Assembly: GCA_035295225.1 (NCBI GenBank) | Contig: DATGJI010000052.1 | Coordinates: 1-64,000, forward strand | Direction: 5' to 3' | Source of the DNA: Candidatus Eremiobacteraceae bacterium | Lineage (GTDB): Bacteria > Vulcanimicrobiota > Vulcanimicrobiia > Eremiobacterales > Eremiobacteraceae | Length of the DNA: 64,000 bases | Notes under the pieces: generated by a model | Databases searched by the model: none | What the model saw: only the letters and a program-made list of their open reading frames with translations | Told to the model about the DNA's origin: nothing | Program-made: the position numbers and the translations under genes | In this document: piece by piece, positions 8,815-18,430 of the stretch | Numbering within the stretch: position 1 is the stretch's first letter | Layout of the letters: the number at the start of each line of letters is the position of its first letter

Positions 8815-9824
8815 GCAGCGAAGCGCCGGCCGTTAATCTTCGCCCGATGAGCGTTGGCGAGATGCTCGATCGCGGCTTCACCGTCTATCTCAGGAACGTC
8901 CTCGTGCTGACCGGCGCGCTCGTCGTGGTGATCGTTCCCACGATGCTGCTCCAGTATCTTGCTTCGCGCGATATGCTCGGATTCGACATCTCCATGATGA
9001 CGAGCGCTTTTAAGAATCCCAATGCTCCGCCGCCTCAGCCGGACGTGAGCCAATTCACGAGCGCCTACGTGCGCAGTCTGCCGCTCATGGGTCTTTCGAT
9101 GCTGCTCTCGGTGATAGCGCTGCCCTTTGCCAACGCGGCGGTGATCGCCGGCGTGTCGCGTTCGTATCTTGGCGAGCGGATCAGCCTCGCCGAATGCTAT
9201 CGCGACGCTTTTCGCCGCTGGGCGCACGTGCTGTTGTTGGCTGTGCTGTGGATCGTCGCTTTCCTCGTCGGCTACTTCGCCTTTGTGATCCTGCTCGTAC
9301 TCCTCACCTTCGTCTTTGCTGCCATCATCGCCGCCGGCGCACATATGCCCGCGGCGCTTGCCGTCGCGGGTGCGATCGTCGTCTTTCCGTTGATTATCTG
9401 GTTCGTCTTGACCGCGCAGCAGTTGTACATGACATGGGCGCTTTCGTTCGCCGCCGTCGTCGTTGAGTCTGTCGATCCGATCAAGGCGTTCGCTTCCGGC
9501 TTTGCGCGCGTCTTCTCCAGAGGCGCATATTGGCGATCGTTTGGCGTTGCAGCGGCCATCACCGGCGTTATCATCGCGCTCGAGCTGATCGTCGGAGGCT
9601 TGGGGACGGCGATATACGTCGTCTTCAAGCCGACGCCCGACGTACTCGCACCGCTCTTCTATGGCGCGCTGACGCTTATGACCGTCATCTACACGCCGCT
9701 GATGTTCGCCATCGTCGCGATGTACTATTACGACGCGCGCATCCGGCGTGAGGGATTCGATCTGGAACATCTCGCCCGGCAACTCGCAGGAGGCGGAGCG
9801 GCGCAGCCGATCGCTGGGGCGTGA
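8811..9824 (+). CDS. Multi-pass membrane protein, paralogue 3 of 3
   Basis: 337 residues, the most diverged copy, with the signature LRPMSVGEMLDRGFTVYLRN, about six helices and a C-terminal YYYDARIRREGFDLEHLARQ typical of GPDPase_memb/YciC-like proteins. The ATG overlaps the previous gene by 4 bp and its own stop overlaps the DUF4129 gene by 4 bp. This ties the three paralogues to the downstream DUF4129-DUF4350-MoxR-DUF58 genes. A structural or assembly role in the membrane is inferred from context only. Confidence 0.82.
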   Translation: MSSEAPAVNLRPMSVGEMLDRGFTVYLRNVLVLTGALVVVIVPTMLLQYLASRDMLGFDISMMTSAFKNPNAPPPQPDVSQFTSAYVRSLPLMGLSMLLSVIALPFANAAVIAGVSRSYLGERISLAECYRDAFRRWAHVLLLAVLWIVAFLVGYFAFVILLVLLTFVFAAIIAAGAHMPAALAVAGAIVVFPLIIWFVLTAQQLYMTWALSFAAVVVESVDPIKAFASGFARVFSRGAYWRSFGVAAAITGVIIALELIVGGLGTAIYVVFKPTPDVLAPLFYGALTLMTVIYTPLMFAIVAMYYYDARIRREGFDLEHLARQLAGGGAAQPIAGA

Positions 9825-10771
9825 GATGGTCGGTCATCGCGCTCGGCGCGGCGTTGACGATGTGCGCAACGCCCGTCATCGCGGCGACGACTGAGGACAT
9901 CACGGCGGCCGCGGCCGCGCTCGATCGGGCCGCCGCGCACAAGAGCCCAACAGCCTCCGACGTCACTGCGATTCGCGTCTCGGGAAAACTCGAGACCTGG
10001 CTCAAGGCTGGTCTGGACGGCGCTTGGACCGAGAAAAAACCGCGGGACCGGGCTCGCGACCTGAGTGCGCTCGCTGCGTCTTTGCGGCGTACGGCCGCAC
10101 TTGAACAGGCGGCTTCGATCTCGCCGCTTCATGATGTGGGCGGTGTTGCGAAAAGGGTCTTGTCGGATCCCGCATACGCCGTCGCGCATGCAGCGCCGCC
10201 GGCCCCGCAAAAAGAATCGTGGCTGGATAGTCTCCTAAAACGCTTGGCAGAGCTCTGGTCGAAGTTCCTCGGCCGCGCGGCCGCGAGCGGCTCTTCGTCG
10301 GTTGCGCTCGGCGACATCATTGCGATCATCGCGGTCGCGGCTGCGGCAGCCGCGCTCCTATACCTCATCGTCCGCGTCGCGCTGATGCTCGTCGCGCGGC
10401 GTTCGCGCCGGCGCGGTGAAGAACGGATCGGAACGGAGATCGCCGCGCCGGGCGATCCGGATCTGAGCTATGCGGAAGCGCGTCGCGCGGCGGGCGAAGG
10501 ATCGTACGGTCGCGCGGTAGCGCTTCTATTCCAAGCGGCGCTCGTCGTGCTCGATCGCTCGGGCCGCGTCGCCTACGATCCCGCGCGGACGGCGGGTGAG
10601 TATCGTCGAGCGGTGCGGCTTGCCGCCGCGCGCGCGGCATCGCCGTTTGACGACTTGGCGCGCGCGTTCACCGATGTGGCATACGCCGACAAGGATGCGA
10701 CCGAACGGGAGTGGATGTCAGCGGATGCGTCATATTCCCGGTTCACGCCGCTCGTCGGGGTTCGACAGTGA
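9821..10771 (+). CDS. DUF4129 domain membrane protein
   Basis: 316 residues starting at GTG. It has an N-terminal signal-like helix (VIALGAALTMCATPVIAA), an Ala-rich extracytoplasmic region of about 150 residues, one central transmembrane helix (DIIAIIAVAAAAAALLYLIV), and a C-terminal cytoplasmic DUF4129 domain with the TAGEYRRAV and DLARAFTDVAYADK segments that mark it. DUF4129 proteins are regular partners of MoxR ATPases and DUF58 proteins, and in other taxa are sometimes fused to transglutaminases. Overlaps both neighbours by 4 bp. Confidence 0.83.
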   Translation: MRWSVIALGAALTMCATPVIAATTEDITAAAAALDRAAAHKSPTASDVTAIRVSGKLETWLKAGLDGAWTEKKPRDRARDLSALAASLRRTAALEQAASISPLHDVGGVAKRVLSDPAYAVAHAAPPAPQKESWLDSLLKRLAELWSKFLGRAAASGSSSVALGDIIAIIAVAAAAAALLYLIVRVALMLVARRSRRRGEERIGTEIAAPGDPDLSYAEARRAAGEGSYGRAVALLFQAALVVLDRSGRVAYDPARTAGEYRRAVRLAAARAASPFDDLARAFTDVAYADKDATEREWMSADASYSRFTPLVGVRQ

Positions 10772-11985
10772 GCGGGAAGTCGCGGCGCTCGTTTCCGATC
10801 TTCGAGGCCATCGCCGCGTTGATCGTCTTGATCGGATACGGCGGCATCGCATACCTGGAGGTCCGCCTCCATGGCGCTCAGCCGACATTCGATTCGCAAT
10901 CCACGTACGACGCGCACCCTGGCGGCTATCGCGCGCTGTACGACGTCTTGCGGGCGGAGGGCACGCGCGTCGAGCGTTTTGAGCGGCGCCCGGCATATCT
11001 CGATGAGGGCGTCGATACGTACGTGATCGCCGATTCGCCGTTCGGACTTCTCAACGAGAGCCCGGCGGATTTCGACTCGCTCGAACGCTGGGTAAAAGCC
11101 GGTGGACGCCTCGTCGTCATCGGCGCGGTTCCGCTGCCCGACGAACTCAAAGCGCCGCCTGTTGACGCAGCACACGTGAAGAACGATCGCGCACGGCCCG
11201 CGGTCTCCACGCCGCTGACGTCCGGCGTCGCAAATCTCGCGGGCGATTCCAACTTGCGCATTCCCTTACGTCAGGCGCAGACGCAAACGCCGCTTGCCGC
11301 CGACGGTGCGGGCCTCGTCGCCTCGACGTACGGCTATGGGAAGGGCAACATCGTCGTCATCACCGATGACTCGCTGTTTCAAAACCGGAATCTCGCGCGC
11401 GCCGATAACGCCCGATTCGCGTACGATGCGCTGACCGCCGGCGGCGATCGAGCGAAGGTCGTGGCATTTGACGAATTCTCGCACGGTTTCCAGAGCGGTG
11501 ATTCGCTCTGGGCGGTCTTACCCGCGCCCATGCGCATCGGCGCCGCACTGCTCGGATCCGCGTTCGTCTTGCTGCTCGTCGGATCGCTCTTCCGCTTCGG
11601 GCCGGTGACCCGTCTTCCGGTCGAGACCGAGCGCACATCGTCGGAATATCTCGCGTCCATGGCCGCGCTCCTCGCACGCGGCGGCGCGGCGCGCATCGCG
11701 CTGCGATCGGTCGCGGACGCATGCCTGCGCGATGTCGCGTCGTCGCTCGGTCTAGGCGAAGGCACGCCGATCGCGCGCGTCGCGGAAGCGCTCCGTCACC
11801 GGCCGGACGGCGGAGCGACGGCCGACAGGGTCCTCGAGCTCAATCGTCTACGATCGTACGAACGCCCTACCGACACGGAACTGCTCCAGGCAGTCCGCGT
11901 CGCAGCAACGCTTCGAAAGGAATACGCGCCATATGCCCGCATCGGTTTCGGACGCCGCACGACGACTGCGCGACGGTCTGCATGA
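10768..11985 (+). CDS. DUF4350 domain membrane protein
   Basis: 405 residues starting at a GTG that overlaps the DUF4129 stop. It has an N-terminal helix (IFEAIAALIVLIGYGGIAYL), then a DUF4350 domain (STYDAHPGGYRALYDVLRAEG ... ADFDSLERWVKAGGRLVVIG) resembling a glutamine-amidotransferase-like sensor fold. A second helix (MRIGAALLGSAFVLLLVGSLF) precedes a cytoplasmic tail. This domain order is standard for MoxR gene clusters. The 3' end overlaps the MoxR gene by 53 bp in a different frame. Confidence 0.84.
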   Translation: MSGKSRRSFPIFEAIAALIVLIGYGGIAYLEVRLHGAQPTFDSQSTYDAHPGGYRALYDVLRAEGTRVERFERRPAYLDEGVDTYVIADSPFGLLNESPADFDSLERWVKAGGRLVVIGAVPLPDELKAPPVDAAHVKNDRARPAVSTPLTSGVANLAGDSNLRIPLRQAQTQTPLAADGAGLVASTYGYGKGNIVVITDDSLFQNRNLARADNARFAYDALTAGGDRAKVVAFDEFSHGFQSGDSLWAVLPAPMRIGAALLGSAFVLLLVGSLFRFGPVTRLPVETERTSSEYLASMAALLARGGAARIALRSVADACLRDVASSLGLGEGTPIARVAEALRHRPDGGATADRVLELNRLRSYERPTDTELLQAVRVAATLRKEYAPYARIGFGRRTTTARRSA

Positions 11986-12922
11986 GGTAGTCGTCGGACA
12001 GGAGAGCACGATCTTCGCGCTGCTCGTCGCGCTGCTCGGCGGCGGTCACGTGCTGATCGAAGGCGTGCCGGGTACGGCCAAGACGCTCCTCGTGCGCGCA
12101 CTCGCATTGCTCATGGGAGCCGACTTCCGCCGCATCCAGTTCACGCCGGATCTGATGCCGGCCGACGTCGTCGGTACGACGGTCTTCAATCCGAAGTCGG
12201 GCGAATTTTCAACGCGGCACGGGCCGATCTTCACAAACCTCTTGCTTGCCGACGAAATCAATCGCACGCCGCCGAAGACGCAATCGTCGCTGCTCGAGGC
12301 GATGGAAGAGCGCCAAGTGACGATCGACGGCGTCAGCGCGCCGTTGCCGCCGTTGTTCATGGTATGTGCGACCCAGAACCCTGTCGAGTACGAGGGCACG
12401 TATCCGCTGCCCGAGGCGCAACTCGATCGATTCATGGTCAAATCGGCGACCGGTTATCCGAGCAGGGAGCAGGAGCTCGAGTTGCTCGCGCGATCGGCAG
12501 CCGGTTTCGACGCGCATGAGCTCGAGCGCGCCGGCGTCGCCGCTGTCACATCGGTCGACGAAATCGCCGCGCTGCGCACCGATGTGCGTGCGATTCATCT
12601 CTCCGAGGGTCTGCGCGCTTACGTCTACGATATCGTAGCCGGCACGCGCAACGCCGCCGACCTCACGCTTGGCGCAAGCCCGCGCGCCGGATTGCATCTG
12701 TTGCTGGCCGCGCAGGCAGCGGCGGCCATCGACGATCGCGACTACGCCACGCCGGACGACGTGAAGGATGCCGCGCCGGTCGTGTTGTCGCATCGGTTGA
12801 TCGTCAGGCCTGAGGCCGAAGTGGAAGGTGTCACTGCGACGGCGATCGTCGAGCGTGTGCTGCAGGCGGTTCCCGTTCCCAAAGAAGCGCAGCCGGATCC
12901 GACTGCTGCAGGACCGGCCTGA
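11933..12922 (+). CDS. MoxR family AAA+ ATPase
   Basis: 329-residue AAA+ protein with Walker A GVPGTAKT near residue 45, Walker B LLADEINR, sensor 1 ATQNP and the MoxR-typical GTYPLPEAQLDRF. MoxR ATPases act as chaperones in maturation of metalloenzymes, secreted or surface proteins, usually with a DUF58/vWA partner. The ATG at 11933 lies inside the DUF4350 gene, but the N-terminal residues (VSDAARRLRDGLHEVVVGQES) match the family, so the overlap is believed. DUF58 follows after 3 bp. Confidence 0.95.
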   Translation: MPASVSDAARRLRDGLHEVVVGQESTIFALLVALLGGGHVLIEGVPGTAKTLLVRALALLMGADFRRIQFTPDLMPADVVGTTVFNPKSGEFSTRHGPIFTNLLLADEINRTPPKTQSSLLEAMEERQVTIDGVSAPLPPLFMVCATQNPVEYEGTYPLPEAQLDRFMVKSATGYPSREQELELLARSAAGFDAHELERAGVAAVTSVDEIAALRTDVRAIHLSEGLRAYVYDIVAGTRNAADLTLGASPRAGLHLLLAAQAAAAIDDRDYATPDDVKDAAPVVLSHRLIVRPEAEVEGVTATAIVERVLQAVPVPKEAQPDPTAAGPA

Positions 12923-12925
12923 CAC

Positions 12926-14275
12926 GTGGCTCGCAAAGTACGGCGCCGCTGGACCGCGGGTTTCCCTTGGGTGACGCCGCGTTTCGTCTCCGCACTTTGT
13001 GCGATCGCGGTCGTCGCAGCTGCTGCTGAGTTCGTGCACGTTCTCGCCTATGTCGCAGCCGCGCTTGGGTTTGTGCTTGTGGGATTCGCCGCGGCCGACG
13101 TCATGGTCGGGCCCGGGCGCCGCGATGTCACCGTGGAGCGGCTGCCGGTCGATCATCTCGCGCTGCGCAGCGCGGCCGTGCTTCGCTATCGCGTCAGCAA
13201 CCGAAGCGCGACACCGTTCGCGTTTGAGATCGTCGACACGCCGCTCGACATTCTCGACCTGCCGGAAGATGCGGCGCGCGGCGTCGTCGGAGCGCGCCGG
13301 CAGACAACGGCAGAGCTTCCCATCATGCCGCGCGAGCGTGGCAAAGGGGATCTCTCCGACCTGTATGTGACCGCCGAGAACGGTATCGGCCTCGTCCGCC
13401 GGCGATGGATAGTGCTGGCAGGGTGCGAGATCCGCGTGTATCCGGATCTTTCGGCGGTCGAACGCTACGGCGAGCTGGCGCGGCGCGGTCGATTGGTCGA
13501 TGCAGGTTTTCGCATCATGCATCTGCGCGGACCGGGCGGCGAGTTCGACAGCTTGCGCGAGTATGGACCGAACGACGAATTCCGCTCGATAAATTGGAAG
13601 GCGACCGCGCGGCGCGGCAAGCTCATGGCGTCGCAGTTCGACATCGAGCGAAGTCAGACCGTGATGGTCGTGCTCGATGCCGGACGGCTCATGATGCCGC
13701 GCATCGGTTTGCAGCGCAAGTTCGACTACGCAGTCACCGCCGCGCTCTCCGTCGCGGCGATCGCGGGATTCGCCGACGACAAAGTCGGGCTCATGGCCTT
13801 TGCCGGCAGCGTGCTGGAGCATGTGGCGCCGCGTTCGGGTGCGCATCATGCGTCCGCGCTGACGCAGACAGCTTTCGATCTTCAGCCGCGCTTCGAGGAA
13901 TCGGACTACTCCGGCGCGTTCGCGTACTTGCGCGCTCGTCAGCCGAAGCGAAGCCTTATCATTTTTTTTACCGACATGTTCGATCCGGTCGCGTCAGCAA
14001 CCGTGCTCGCAAACGTGGCGATGCTCTCTCCTCGCCACCTCGTCGTCTGCGTGCTCATGAACGATGAAGCCGTCGAAGCCGCCCTCGCGCTCGAACCAAC
14101 GTCGGCGATCGACGCGTACCGCGCCGGTGTCGCTGCCTCGCTGCGTTCGGAGCGGCGCAAGGCGGCCGCGGTTTTGACGCAGCGCGGTGTCGCCGTCATC
14201 GATGTTCCGGCGGCGAAGTTGACGACGTCGCTCATCAACGCATACGTGGAAGTCAAAGCGCGCAGCCTCTTGTAG
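12926..14275 (+). CDS. DUF58 domain protein, MoxR partner
   Basis: 449 residues starting at GTG. Two adjacent N-terminal helices (residues about 10-55) are followed by a beta-rich region. The DUF58 signature follows, as a GGEFDSLREYGPNDEFRSINW stretch, then a vWA-like fold with a VVLDAGRLM strand. DUF58 proteins couple MoxR ATPases to membrane clients. The gene ends at TAG 14273-14275, and that TAG is also the TAG inside the first copy of the 26-bp hairpin repeat. It converges on SpoIIM. Confidence 0.92.
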   Translation: MARKVRRRWTAGFPWVTPRFVSALCAIAVVAAAAEFVHVLAYVAAALGFVLVGFAAADVMVGPGRRDVTVERLPVDHLALRSAAVLRYRVSNRSATPFAFEIVDTPLDILDLPEDAARGVVGARRQTTAELPIMPRERGKGDLSDLYVTAENGIGLVRRRWIVLAGCEIRVYPDLSAVERYGELARRGRLVDAGFRIMHLRGPGGEFDSLREYGPNDEFRSINWKATARRGKLMASQFDIERSQTVMVVLDAGRLMMPRIGLQRKFDYAVTAALSVAAIAGFADDKVGLMAFAGSVLEHVAPRSGAHHASALTQTAFDLQPRFEESDYSGAFAYLRARQPKRSLIIFFTDMFDPVASATVLANVAMLSPRHLVVCVLMNDEAVEAALALEPTSAIDAYRAGVAASLRSERRKAAAVLTQRGVAVIDVPAAKLTTSLINAYVEVKARSLL

Positions 14276-14393
14276 GGCGGGCCTTTATGGCCCGCCGCTC
14301 TTGTAGGGCGGGCCTTTATGGCCCGCCGGCGGACCATTAAGGTCCGCCCTACATTGATTCTTTGCGCGGCGGACCCTAAAGGTTCGCCCTACA
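14271..14393. repeat. Cluster of four family A hairpin repeats
   Basis: Four copies of a 26-bp unit of the form TGTAGGGCGGRCC, 5-base loop, GGYCCGCC. They lie at 14271-14296 (+), 14302-14327 (+), 14328-14353 (inverted) and 14368-14393 (inverted, one G-T pair). The second and third abut exactly, forming a 52-bp inverted pair. The first copy's TAG is the stop codon of the DUF58 gene and the fourth copy's TAG, read on the other strand, is the stop of SpoIIM. The block fills the whole convergent gap and may act as a bidirectional terminator or REP-like element. Confidence 0.9.
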
Positions 14394-15363
14394 CAGATTC
14401 CCTTGCGCGGCGGCGGCCGCTGAACCCGAAGTACCAAGTCATGGCCGCCGCGGTCAAGGCGCCCATCCCAAGTCGGGCAGCCGGCGGAAATCGCTGGGGA
14501 GAATAAAATCCCTCGATCGTGCCGGCAACCACCAGCATCGCGCACACGCCGAGAATGAGCACGCCGGCGCGACGGCTGTTGCGCTGCAGCGCATCGATGC
14601 GCCGAAGGCGCCCGGGCGCGATCACACCCGCCGCCATCAGGATTCCCGCCGCGCTGGCGATCGTGATCGCTGTCAGCTCGATCACACCGTGCGGCGCGAT
14701 CGTGGCGAAGAAATCGTAACCGAATCCGGCGTTGGCGTACAGCGCACCCGTTCCACCGAGATACAAGCCGTTGAAGAACAGCAGATAGAGCGTTGCAATG
14801 CCGAGCGTCATCCCGCCGGCGAACGCGAGGATGGCGAGCTTGATGTTATTGGTCATGATTTCGCTCGACATCGTCGCTGCATAATCGCGGTCGAATGCGA
14901 AGTTGCTGTCGTGCAAGCTCTTGTGGATCGGTTGGACCATCTCCGCAGGTAGAATGGCGAATGCGTCGATGGGCTTGACGGTCACGAGATAGTAGGCCAC
15001 GACTGCGGCCAGGGAGAAGAGCGCGGCGCACGCGAGGATGTAGCCTCGGGAGTTGCGCACTTCCGCCGGAAACGTCTCCGCGAAGAACCGCGCCACGCGC
15101 GCCCGGCCCCGCTCTACCGTGCCGCCATACACGTAGGCGTGCGAGCGTGCCGTGAGGCGGTTGAGATAAGCGCGCAACGCCGGATCGAGACGATGGCCCT
15201 CGGCATACGCAAGATCCGAAGTGACCCAACGATACAGCCGTCCGAGTTCGGCGACTTGTTCGGCCTCGAGCCCGCGCAGACCGCGCCGCTCAGCGATTGC
15301 GACGATCGCCTCGAGCTGTGACCACCCGGATTGGCGTCGCTCGACGAAACTACGTTGCGTCAT
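14389..15363 (-). CDS. Stage II sporulation protein M-like membrane protein
   Basis: 324 residues starting MTQRSFVERRQSGW. SpoIIM-type proteins of non-sporulating bacteria share an N-terminal soluble helical region (RWVTSDLAYAEGH, YVYGG) and several C-terminal helices with NNIKLAILAFAGGMTLGI and a FFATIAPHGVIELTAI segment, all visible here. They commonly sit with MoxR, DUF58 and RDD genes. An upstream in-frame extension overlaps the divergent RDD gene and is rejected. Its TAG stop lies inside a family A repeat. It is divergent from RDD across 51 bp. Confidence 0.88.
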   Translation of the reverse strand: MTQRSFVERRQSGWSQLEAIVAIAERRGLRGLEAEQVAELGRLYRWVTSDLAYAEGHRLDPALRAYLNRLTARSHAYVYGGTVERGRARVARFFAETFPAEVRNSRGYILACAALFSLAAVVAYYLVTVKPIDAFAILPAEMVQPIHKSLHDSNFAFDRDYAATMSSEIMTNNIKLAILAFAGGMTLGIATLYLLFFNGLYLGGTGALYANAGFGYDFFATIAPHGVIELTAITIASAAGILMAAGVIAPGRLRRIDALQRNSRRAGVLILGVCAMLVVAGTIEGFYSPQRFPPAARLGMGALTAAAMTWYFGFSGRRRARESV

Positions 15364-15414
15364 GCGGCGGCCGTTCGGCCGGCTGCGTGACACGCCCTCC
15401 GATAAGGACCGTTC

Positions 15415-16185
15415 ATGGAGCGTTCGGTAGTCGTGCGCACGCCGGAGAGCATCGCCTTTCATTACGAACTGGCAGGCCTCGGCAGCCGCTTTCTCGCGAT
15501 TCTCGTCGATCTCGTCATACAGACGATCCTGACGATCGGGCTCCTCGTCGGTTTCGGCTATGCAAGCTCGGGCATCGATCGGTTTCTGGGGTCGATGCAC
15601 ATAAAACCGGCGCAAGTGGAATCCATCATAACTGCGGCGGCGATCTTTGCGATCTTTGCGATTTACTTCGGCTATTTCATCGCGTTCGAAGCGCTCTGGA
15701 ACGGGCAGACGCCGGGAAAGCGCGTTATCGGCATCCGCGTCGTCCGCGACGGCGGCTACCCCATCGGGTTTTCGGAATCGGTCATCCGCAACCTGATCCG
15801 GGTGCTCGAAGCGGCGCTGTTCTTCTACGCGCTCTCGGCCATCAGCGCGGTCGTGTCGGCTCAAAACAAGCGGCTTGGGGATCTCGCCGCAGGCACGATC
15901 GTGGTCCGCGATCGCGCGTTTGAAGTGACCGATCCAAAGCGCTGGCTCGAAGGAGACGGCGACCCGCAGCCGGCCATGGGAATCGGCGGTACTGCTGCGT
16001 TGACGCCCGAGGAGATCGAACTCGTCGACCGTTACATCGCTCGGCGCGGACAGCTCCAGCCGGACGTCGCGCGCAGTCTCGCGCAACGGGTGGCGACGGC
16101 ATTACGGCCGAAACTCGGCCCCGAGGCAAGCACGCTCGACGATGACGAACTGCTGATGCGCGTTGCCGCCGCCCGCCGACGGTAG
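15415..16185 (+). CDS. RDD family membrane protein
   Basis: 256 residues. The RDD domain has the Arg in GLGSRFLAILVDLV, the NGQTPGKRVIGIRVV motif between helices 2 and 3, and the conserved NKRLGDLAAGTIVV near the end. A cytoplasmic tail follows (about residues 175-256), rich in charged helices and ending DDDELLMRVAAARRR. RDD proteins are regular companions of SpoIIM and MoxR genes. It is divergent from SpoIIM and 51 bp upstream of the DUF5916 gene. Confidence 0.9.
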   Translation: MERSVVVRTPESIAFHYELAGLGSRFLAILVDLVIQTILTIGLLVGFGYASSGIDRFLGSMHIKPAQVESIITAAAIFAIFAIYFGYFIAFEALWNGQTPGKRVIGIRVVRDGGYPIGFSESVIRNLIRVLEAALFFYALSAISAVVSAQNKRLGDLAAGTIVVRDRAFEVTDPKRWLEGDGDPQPAMGIGGTAALTPEEIELVDRYIARRGQLQPDVARSLAQRVATALRPKLGPEASTLDDDELLMRVAAARRR

Positions 16186-16236
16186 CGCGATCTGCTGAAG
16201 CCGGAAACTTTTTCACGACACGATGATATACCGATC

Positions 16237-18429
16237 ATGAGGGCAGCTCCGGCACGGCTTCTTGCTCCATTTGCGTTTGTCTGTATGCTCTGTGCGACTC
16301 CTTGGCTGCCGGTTTCGGCGTCGGTCAATCGCAAAGACTCATTTCCAGCGGTCGTCGCGACGCATGTGCCGGCGTTGGACGGCACCGCGAGCGATCCGAT
16401 CTGGCAGACCGGACTCACTGCGAAGAGCTTCGCAAATTTTACCCTGCGAAAGCCCGCGAGTCTCGACACCATTGCATACCTGCTCTACGACGACAAGAAC
16501 ATCTACGTCGCGTTCGTCTGCCAACAGCCTGGCGTGCCGATCACAGCGAAGCAGACCACGAACGATGTCGGATCCGGCCTCGACGATTATGTCGGCGTGA
16601 GCCTGGATACGAGTGGAGTGGGAAGCGAGATGTACGACTTCTACGTGACGCCGCGAGGCGTGCGCTACGAGGACTCGATGGAGTCCAGCCGCTACTCGCC
16701 GCCGTGGGTCGCGGCGGCGAACGTGCACGGCACGACCTGGACCGCCGAATTCGAAATCCCGCTGAAGGATCTGCGCGCGCAGTCTTCGGGCGTCCAGGCG
16801 TGGCGGATAAACTTCGAGCGGCATATCGCAGCGACGGACGAGAAATACTCGTGGGCCTTTGACGCGAACATGCAGGACATCAGCAGTTCGCAGTACTGGC
16901 CGCAGCTGTCCGGGATCAAGCTCAGTGCCGGTGCCGCGCGCCCGCAGCCGCGCGCCGACCTCTACGGACTCGCATCGCTCGGCGCAGATCGCAGACTTTT
17001 CCAAGTGAACAGCGGTGCGTTCGAACCCACCACCCCGCCGGCGGTCGGGCTCGACTTCACCGTGCCGTTCACGGACACACTCGCGGCCGTCGGCACGCTT
17101 GCGCCGGATTTCTCAAATGTCGAGATCGATCAGCAGACGATCGCGCCGCAAGAATTTCAGCGATTCCTCGCGGAATACCGGCCGTTCTTTTCCCAAGGCG
17201 CGAACTTCGTGAGCCCGCAGGTGTTCAATATCAACGATTCCGATGCGCTTTTCTATAGCCCCGGCATCGGCAAGTTCGACCGGGGCTTCAAAGTCGAAGG
17301 CACGGCCGGTCACAATTCGATCGGCTTGCTCGACGTCAAAGGCTCAGGCTTCGATGATTCGGCGTACGGTCTTCTGAACTCGACATCCGATCAGGCGCTC
17401 AGCGTTTTCGGCGACGGTGTGATCGCGCGCCGCATCAACGGTATCGATGACTCGGCGCAATTCGGTTCGATCTACTTCAATCCCAAGACGGAGATCGGCG
17501 CCGGTTTCAAACTTGCGCAAGAGTGGGGCACATTCGTCCCCGACGCGGCATTGGCGCGCGACGACATCGGGTTGATCGGGATCAACCGACAGGCGTACTC
17601 GATCTACGCGGGCACCGAGGACATCGGACCTTATTTCAATCCGATCGATGGCTTCACGCAGATCAACGACATCAGAGGACCCGTAGGCATATTGAAGTTC
17701 GCCGGCGCCGGCAGCAACGGCAGCATCATCAAGGCATGGGATTTCACAGGGGTGGCCGACCGCTACTTGGACCGGTCCGGCGCCGTGCACGAAGCGGATG
17801 CTTTCGCGGATCTGACGATCGACTTCAAGAATCTCATCTCGATCTACCCGATCTTCAGCAATAGTGAGCTGCGGCAGTACCAGACGTGTTATCCCCACTA
17901 CAGCGGCGGTCAGACGAACGCGTTTAATTCCAGCGGCTTGGGCATCGGATATAACGTCGCTTCCTCGTCTCCGATCAACGTCAACTTCTCCGGCGGTTCC
18001 TTCGGACTGCCGCCGCCCAACGGCGGCCCCGCGGTGTGCGACGCTCCCGGGGGCGCGGCGACGCCTGCTTACCTTCAGCAGTACACGTTTTCGACCTCGC
18101 ACAGGATCGGCGAGCGGCTCACGCTTTCGCTTGAGACGGACGGCACGCGCGAGCGCTATCAGGACTTCGGCGCCGACAATCAGTGGCTGCGCCGGATCGC
18201 GCTCGACGAGTCGTTAGGCGAGCAGGCGGATATATCGATCGGGTTTCGCTCGATCTCCGGCAGCGGCGGCTTCGCTGCGCCCGGCAAGAACTTCTCGTTT
18301 GGGCTGCACGAACGGTTCGCGAACCAAGACGAGCTTTATGTGAACTTCGGGTCGCCCGCGGCGAGCGCGACGCTCAACCGCATGATCGTCAAGTTCATCT
18401 TACATGTCGGCGGCGGCGCGGGGACGTGA
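16237..18429 (+). CDS. DUF5916 outer-membrane-type protein with CBM9-like domain
   Basis: 730 residues with a signal peptide (LLAPFAFVCMLCATPWLPVSA). A CBM9-like domain spans roughly residues 35-210 (VVATHVPALDGTASDPIWQ, WTAEFEIPLKDL, AWRINFER). The rest is a beta-rich DUF5916 region that begins PAVGLDFTVPFTD and FSNVEIDQQ and ends in alternating strands (FILHVGGGAGT), compatible with an outer-membrane barrel. Members are often annotated as carbohydrate-binding or hydrolase-like without proof. It converges on the hcrB-like gene with a one-base gap. Confidence 0.85.
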   Translation: MRAAPARLLAPFAFVCMLCATPWLPVSASVNRKDSFPAVVATHVPALDGTASDPIWQTGLTAKSFANFTLRKPASLDTIAYLLYDDKNIYVAFVCQQPGVPITAKQTTNDVGSGLDDYVGVSLDTSGVGSEMYDFYVTPRGVRYEDSMESSRYSPPWVAAANVHGTTWTAEFEIPLKDLRAQSSGVQAWRINFERHIAATDEKYSWAFDANMQDISSSQYWPQLSGIKLSAGAARPQPRADLYGLASLGADRRLFQVNSGAFEPTTPPAVGLDFTVPFTDTLAAVGTLAPDFSNVEIDQQTIAPQEFQRFLAEYRPFFSQGANFVSPQVFNINDSDALFYSPGIGKFDRGFKVEGTAGHNSIGLLDVKGSGFDDSAYGLLNSTSDQALSVFGDGVIARRINGIDDSAQFGSIYFNPKTEIGAGFKLAQEWGTFVPDAALARDDIGLIGINRQAYSIYAGTEDIGPYFNPIDGFTQINDIRGPVGILKFAGAGSNGSIIKAWDFTGVADRYLDRSGAVHEADAFADLTIDFKNLISIYPIFSNSELRQYQTCYPHYSGGQTNAFNSSGLGIGYNVASSSPINVNFSGGSFGLPPPNGGPAVCDAPGGAATPAYLQQYTFSTSHRIGERLTLSLETDGTRERYQDFGADNQWLRRIALDESLGEQADISIGFRSISGSGGFAAPGKNFSFGLHERFANQDELYVNFGSPAASATLNRMIVKFILHVGGGAGT

Positions 18430-18430
18430 G

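Noticed and set aside
12209-13849. 546-codon minus-strand frame
   Set aside because: Antisense to MoxR and DUF58, which carry clear motifs.
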